Assembly: GCA_964542435.1 (NCBI GenBank)
Contig: CAZIVE010000062.1
Coordinates: 1-15,897, forward strand
Length of the DNA: 15,897 bases
Reading direction: 5' to 3'
Source of the DNA: CAZIVE01 sp964542435
GTDB lineage: Bacteria; Bacteroidota; Bacteroidia; Bacteroidales; Tannerellaceae
The position numbers were made by a program, and so were the translations under genes. Each line of letters starts with the position of its first letter. Position 1 is the stretch's first letter. The notes beneath the pieces are model-generated. The model ran no database searches. It saw nothing but the letters and a program-made list of their open reading frames with translations, and had not been told where the DNA came from. Below are positions 13,501 to 15,897 of this stretch, in pieces.

Positions 13501-15192
13501 GCTACGGCTCTCTATACCGAAGGCAAGCAGGATAAACTGGAAGGCTCGATGGACGTGGATCACATGCCTCTCGAGATGCTGAATCCGTTCATCCCGGATA
13601 ACATGGCGGCTCTTCACGGTTCGCTGCATGGCGATGTGACCTTGACCGGAAGCACGGAGAAACCGGTGGTCAACGGTTCGTTGCACATGGATACTACATC
13701 TATATATGTCTCCTCACTCGGCTCTACCTTCAGTGTGGACGATAAAAAGGTGGATGTGAAGAACAACAAGCTGACTTTCGAAGGCTATCATATCCATGCG
13801 GTAGGCAAGAATCCGTTTGTCATCGATGGATCGATCGACCTCAGCGACCCGCGGATGATGACGAATCTGACCATGCGTGCCGACAATATGCAGGTGATGG
13901 ATTCCAAACGCACCTCGTTGAGTCTTGCCTATGGAAAACTCTTCGTCGATTTGCGTTCTACGTTGAAAGGTCCGCTTTTCTCTCTGAAGATGCGAGGCGA
14001 TCTTCGTGTGCTGGGCAATACGAATGTCACCTATGTGCTGAAGGATTCTCCGCTGACGGTGGAAGATCGGTTGGCGGATCTCGTCACGTTCACCTCGTTT
14101 GAAGATACCACTCGTTATCGCCGGAACCAGCAGCAACCGGCTCCGCTCGGCGGACTCGACATGCTGATGACCATCTACATCGAACCGGCTGTTCAGGTCG
14201 GCGTCGATTTGAGTGATGACGAGAGTAGCCATATCAATTTGGAAGGCGGTGGCGATCTGTCGTTCCAATATACGCCACAAGGCAATATGTTCCTTAACGG
14301 GCGTTATACGCTGTCCGGCGGAACCATCAAATACGCACTGCCTGTCATTCCTTTGAAGGAATTCACCGTTGCCAACGGCAGCTATGTGGAATGGAGCGGC
14401 GATCCGATGAATCCGTTGCTCAATCTGGCCGCTACCGAACGAATGCGTGCGACTGTCAATGGCGATGATAATACACCGCGAAAGGTGAATTTCGATGTGG
14501 GCATTTCTCTGAAGGAACATCTCGACAATATGGCGCTGCAGTTCACAATTGCTTCGCCTGAAGATGCCACCGTACAGGACGAACTCAATGCGATGGGAGC
14601 GGAGGAACGCGCCAAGCAGGCGGTCAGCATGATGGTCACAGGACTTTATCTGGCCAACAACAGCGGCAAGGTGAATCTGAACATGGGAACCGCCTTGAAC
14701 AGTTTCCTGCAAAGCGAGATCAACAATATTGCCGGCACGGCTCTCAGCTCGGTGGATATCTCCTTCGGTATGGATACCTACGATCAGACGCCGGGAAGTT
14801 CGGGCGGACAACGCACCGATTATTCCTTCCGTTTCTCGAAACGCTTCTATAACGATCGGATCCGCATCGTCCTTGGTGGTCGTATCTCAACGGGTGAGAA
14901 CGTCAGCAACGGCGAGCAGACCTTCATTGATGATATCACCGTGGAATACCGTCTCGATCGTACCGGTACGCGTTATGTGAAACTATTCCACGACAAGAAC
15001 TATCAGAGTCTGCTCGAAGGGGAGATTACGGAAACCGGAGCCGGTATCGTGCTGCGCAGAAAGATGCGTTTCATGCGCGATCTGTTTAATTTTAAGAAGA
15101 CTAAGACAACCGTCGTCGAGGAAGAACCGGCTGATGACGATGAAAATAAAGAATTTAAGGAGCCTGAAGATGAACATCAACATGAAGAATAA
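10531..15192 (+). CDS. tamB: Translocation and assembly module protein TamB (DUF490)
   Basis: A 1553-residue AsmA-like envelope protein. TamB is anchored in the inner membrane and spans the periplasm as a long hydrophobic beta groove; with its Omp85 partner it helps assemble outer-membrane proteins and is implicated in phospholipid transport. Residues 1-6 are basic, 8-30 form the membrane anchor (IGIVILIPFAIVILSAIALYI), then a very long strand-rich repeat region follows with AsmA-like phrasing (VRIGAVRLAFPLSLSLHDV, about 52-70). The conserved DUF490 domain is at about 1165-1520, with ADLVTFTSF, the GNMFLNGRYTLSGGTIKYAL stretch and NGSYVEWSGDPMNPLLNLAA. The tail (about 1528-1553) is strongly acidic with His residues (EEEPADDDENKEFKEPEDE...). 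The length fits Bacteroidota members. A second ATG at 10534 is an alternative start. It follows the plug protein by 22 bases and overlaps the next gene by 23, which marks an operon. Confidence 0.95.
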   Translation: MMKRYVKAIGIVILIPFAIVILSAIALYIPFVQQAAVNWLTASAGKATGMKVRIGAVRLAFPLSLSLHDVEAIRLPKDTLLELDRLILDVQLRPLFDKQVKTNALEVKGAQINTFDMIDGMILKGYVGSLSAKVENADLNRQLAWLKNGKLSDANVTLQMIDTTIVDTSKTIIQWKIALDKLQLNNSSMLVAMPSDSIWFRARIGNGKVTDLNADLFTNSYKIDKIRLDQSAIQYDGSLSRPTKGIDPSHIRIMNIMAEVNRFFYNEKLMYGTLQSFDGVERSGLHITSITGSFQDDSVRFSLPDLKLTTPYSKAALSLDMPWHSIDEDNSVEQLAVAFNASLGKNDLLTALGPMAKDFRVAFPTKPVTLSAQVRGNMKSLTLNRIYGDLPGVVRMELSGQMTNVADSVRRAGSFRFFAEAGELNFLLDMLPKEDRGMYHIPYGMKLTGTAAMKNQDYTTDMTLAEGSGRAQLKGHYNSKSVDYSADLKVDSLEPVHFMPKDSLYWLAATVKVDGHGTDFYSPRTQIHFDGKVDNVRYGTSSLSDISLKGSLEKNHLLVDFSSSYPLADMVASLDATVTRKKFDGFMTADVKKLDLFGLHFTESPFSTGFQLYAEAKSDMKENHDVDMTLGNWELTIGEENYEPKTLTLLARSHRDTTRVSFHVGDLGIELTGNEALPVLSNKLLKVSDEVMTELQRDTMINVSAIRPLLPDMDLAVSIGKDNPLYNTLREYGIDYSSFAMTGSTSSETGITLNAHLYDMVRDTLRLDSITANIWQDSTHMHYMAEVKKNWYRRQTPFHAGIEGNIMDNYIDARVHYDDWQERPGIDIGAVIRKVPGGFHIHFTPDEPVLAFRKFKINADNYLMYRNLKDIEGNVLMKGNNNVSVWLHSMQEEGSKYPVLHAEFNQVDLGRLSASFNTYLPQMNGILSADLQYAPDEKSFMFVADMNVDNLIYEGGRVGEMMLNAVYLPLGNGQHQADIHMSRDRKEILAATALYTEGKQDKLEGSMDVDHMPLEMLNPFIPDNMAALHGSLHGDVTLTGSTEKPVVNGSLHMDTTSIYVSSLGSTFSVDDKKVDVKNNKLTFEGYHIHAVGKNPFVIDGSIDLSDPRMMTNLTMRADNMQVMDSKRTSLSLAYGKLFVDLRSTLKGPLFSLKMRGDLRVLGNTNVTYVLKDSPLTVEDRLADLVTFTSFEDTTRYRRNQQQPAPLGGLDMLMTIYIEPAVQVGVDLSDDESSHINLEGGGDLSFQYTPQGNMFLNGRYTLSGGTIKYALPVIPLKEFTVANGSYVEWSGDPMNPLLNLAATERMRATVNGDDNTPRKVNFDVGISLKEHLDNMALQFTIASPEDATVQDELNAMGAEERAKQAVSMMVTGLYLANNSGKVNLNMGTALNSFLQSEINNIAGTALSSVDISFGMDTYDQTPGSSGGQRTDYSFRFSKRFYNDRIRIVLGGRISTGENVSNGEQTFIDDITVEYRLDRTGTRYVKLFHDKNYQSLLEGEITETGAGIVLRRKMRFMRDLFNFKKTKTTVVEEEPADDDENKEFKEPEDEHQHEE
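15157..15162 (+). promoter_or_regulatory. Shine-Dalgarno site of the tamL-like gene
   Basis: AAGGAG lies 7 bases before the ATG at 15170. Strong Shine-Dalgarno sites are rare in Bacteroidota, so this one is notable; it selects the ATG at 15170 over the in-frame ATG at 15182. Confidence 0.6.
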
Positions 15193-15897
15193 GTGGCTAC
15201 CGCTCTTGCTGACAGCCTGCCTCGCATCCTGTTCTACTACGAAGAACCTTCCCGAAGGGGAAGTGCTTTATACGGGTATCAAACAGATCAAGGCAGAACA
15301 GACCGATAATTCGGTAGCTGGGAAACTGGCTCAGGATGAGGTTGAGGCAGCGTTGGAATATGCGCCCAACAATGCACTGCTCGGCAGCTCTTCTATTCGT
15401 ACACCTATTCCTTTCGGGCTTTGGGTTTACAATTCGTTTGTCAACAGCAAAGGCGGTCTGGGAAAATGGATCTTCGACAAACTGGCTTCGAAACCGGTCC
15501 TCATTAGTACCGTCAATCCTTCGGTCCGCGCAAAGGTGGCGAAGAACTCGCTGCGCGAGAACGGCTATTTCGCTGGCGAGACCACCTATGAAGTGATTAC
15601 TGAGAAGAAGAATCCGAGGAAAGCCAAAGTCAGCTATACCTATCGGATGAATGATCCTTATACGATCGACAGCATCCGCTACGTGCGCTTCCGTCATCGT
15701 ACCGATTCCATCTTGCGCCAGCATCTGAGCGAAAGTGTTTTGCATGTGGGCGACAATTTTACCGCCTCCAATCTCGAACTGGAGCAGGAACGTATCTCCG
15801 CCCTGATGCGTAACAACGGCTTCTACTATTATCGTCCGGAGTTTACCACTTTCCAGGCGGATACCTTCATGCATCCCGGAAAGGTGTCGCTGCGCGT
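15170..15897 (+). CDS. tamL: Omp85/TamA-family outer-membrane lipoprotein (TamL-like), N-terminal part
   Basis: The first 242 residues of a BamA/TamA-superfamily protein; the frame runs off the right edge. The signal peptide MNINMKNKWLPLLLTACLASC ends in the lipobox LASC with Cys21, so the mature protein begins as a lipidated Cys followed by STTKNLPEGEVLY. A lipidated TamA homologue paired with TamB is a known Bacteroidota arrangement (TamL). After residue 21 come regions consistent with POTRA domains: VEAALEYAPNNALLG, TVNPSVRAKVAKNSLRENGY and a second repeat around YTIDSIRYVRF to ERISALMRNNGFYYY, where the turn NGFYYY is typical of a POTRA helix-strand end. The 16-strand barrel lies outside the window. 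It begins inside the last codons of tamB (23-bp overlap) and so is translated with it. It would be the outer-membrane half of the TAM complex. Confidence 0.9.
   Translation, partial: MNINMKNKWLPLLLTACLASCSTTKNLPEGEVLYTGIKQIKAEQTDNSVAGKLAQDEVEAALEYAPNNALLGSSSIRTPIPFGLWVYNSFVNSKGGLGKWIFDKLASKPVLISTVNPSVRAKVAKNSLRENGYFAGETTYEVITEKKNPRKAKVSYTYRMNDPYTIDSIRYVRFRHRTDSILRQHLSESVLHVGDNFTASNLELEQERISALMRNNGFYYYRPEFTTFQADTFMHPGKVSLR

Noticed and set aside
13714..14811. 365-codon open frame antisense to tamB
   Set aside because: A shadow of the codon bias in tamB; it has no start context, signal or domain. The same holds for the other antisense frames in tamB, trpS and PBP4.

Overview
The window looks like chromosomal DNA of a Bacteroidales bacterium, most likely Prevotellaceae. 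The signs are Bacteroidota-type promoters (TTTG, about 19-20 bases, then TAnnTTTG or TAnnTTCG) in front of several genes, few Shine-Dalgarno sites, a SusC-like plug protein, a DUF3127 protein, a TamB/TamA-like pair whose Omp85 member is a lipoprotein, and an orphan LytTR response regulator. The species cannot be fixed from the sequence. There is one 100-N assembly gap (5890-5989), so the window is a scaffold join.

Layout. (1) 1-640: the end of a probable integrated mobile element. The N-terminal part of a Bacteroidetes-type tyrosine recombinase (minus strand, running off the left edge) is preceded by iterated TGTGATACAA repeats and sits just downstream of a tRNA-Lys(TTT) gene, which has its own promoter and a near-perfect terminator. 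(2) 782-4337: an AI-2E/PerM-family membrane protein, diverging from a PBP4-type D-Ala-D-Ala carboxypeptidase; their two -33 boxes form one small palindrome. The PBP4 gene converges on, and overlaps by 18 bp, an orphan LytTR response regulator. (3) 4732-5784: tryptophanyl-tRNA synthetase behind a compact promoter, followed by a long hairpin and the gap. (4) 6105-7662: a small unrecognised lipoprotein with an inverted repeat over its promoter, then a six-helix membrane protein coupled to a small winged-helix regulator. (5) 7663-7918: a spacer with two related palindromes. (6) 7919-9662, minus strand: a tightly packed operon of a DUF3127/OB-fold protein with an SSB-like C-terminal tip, a Na+/Ca2+ antiporter and a MutT-like Nudix hydrolase, joined by 1- and 10-bp overlaps. 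(7) 9831 to the right end: a probable operon of a secreted plug-only protein, TamB, and the start of its Omp85 lipoprotein partner (TamA/TamL-like).

Most of the window is ordinary housekeeping and envelope biology: peptidoglycan trimming (PBP4), outer-membrane protein or lipid assembly (TamB/TamL), nucleotide-pool cleaning, ion exchange and tRNA charging. The most unusual points are the stand-alone carboxypeptidase-like plus plug protein in the TAM operon, the integrase-proximal repeat array at tRNA-Lys, and several palindromic intergenic motifs. I found no CRISPR array, toxin-antitoxin pair, defence island or clearly new multi-gene system.
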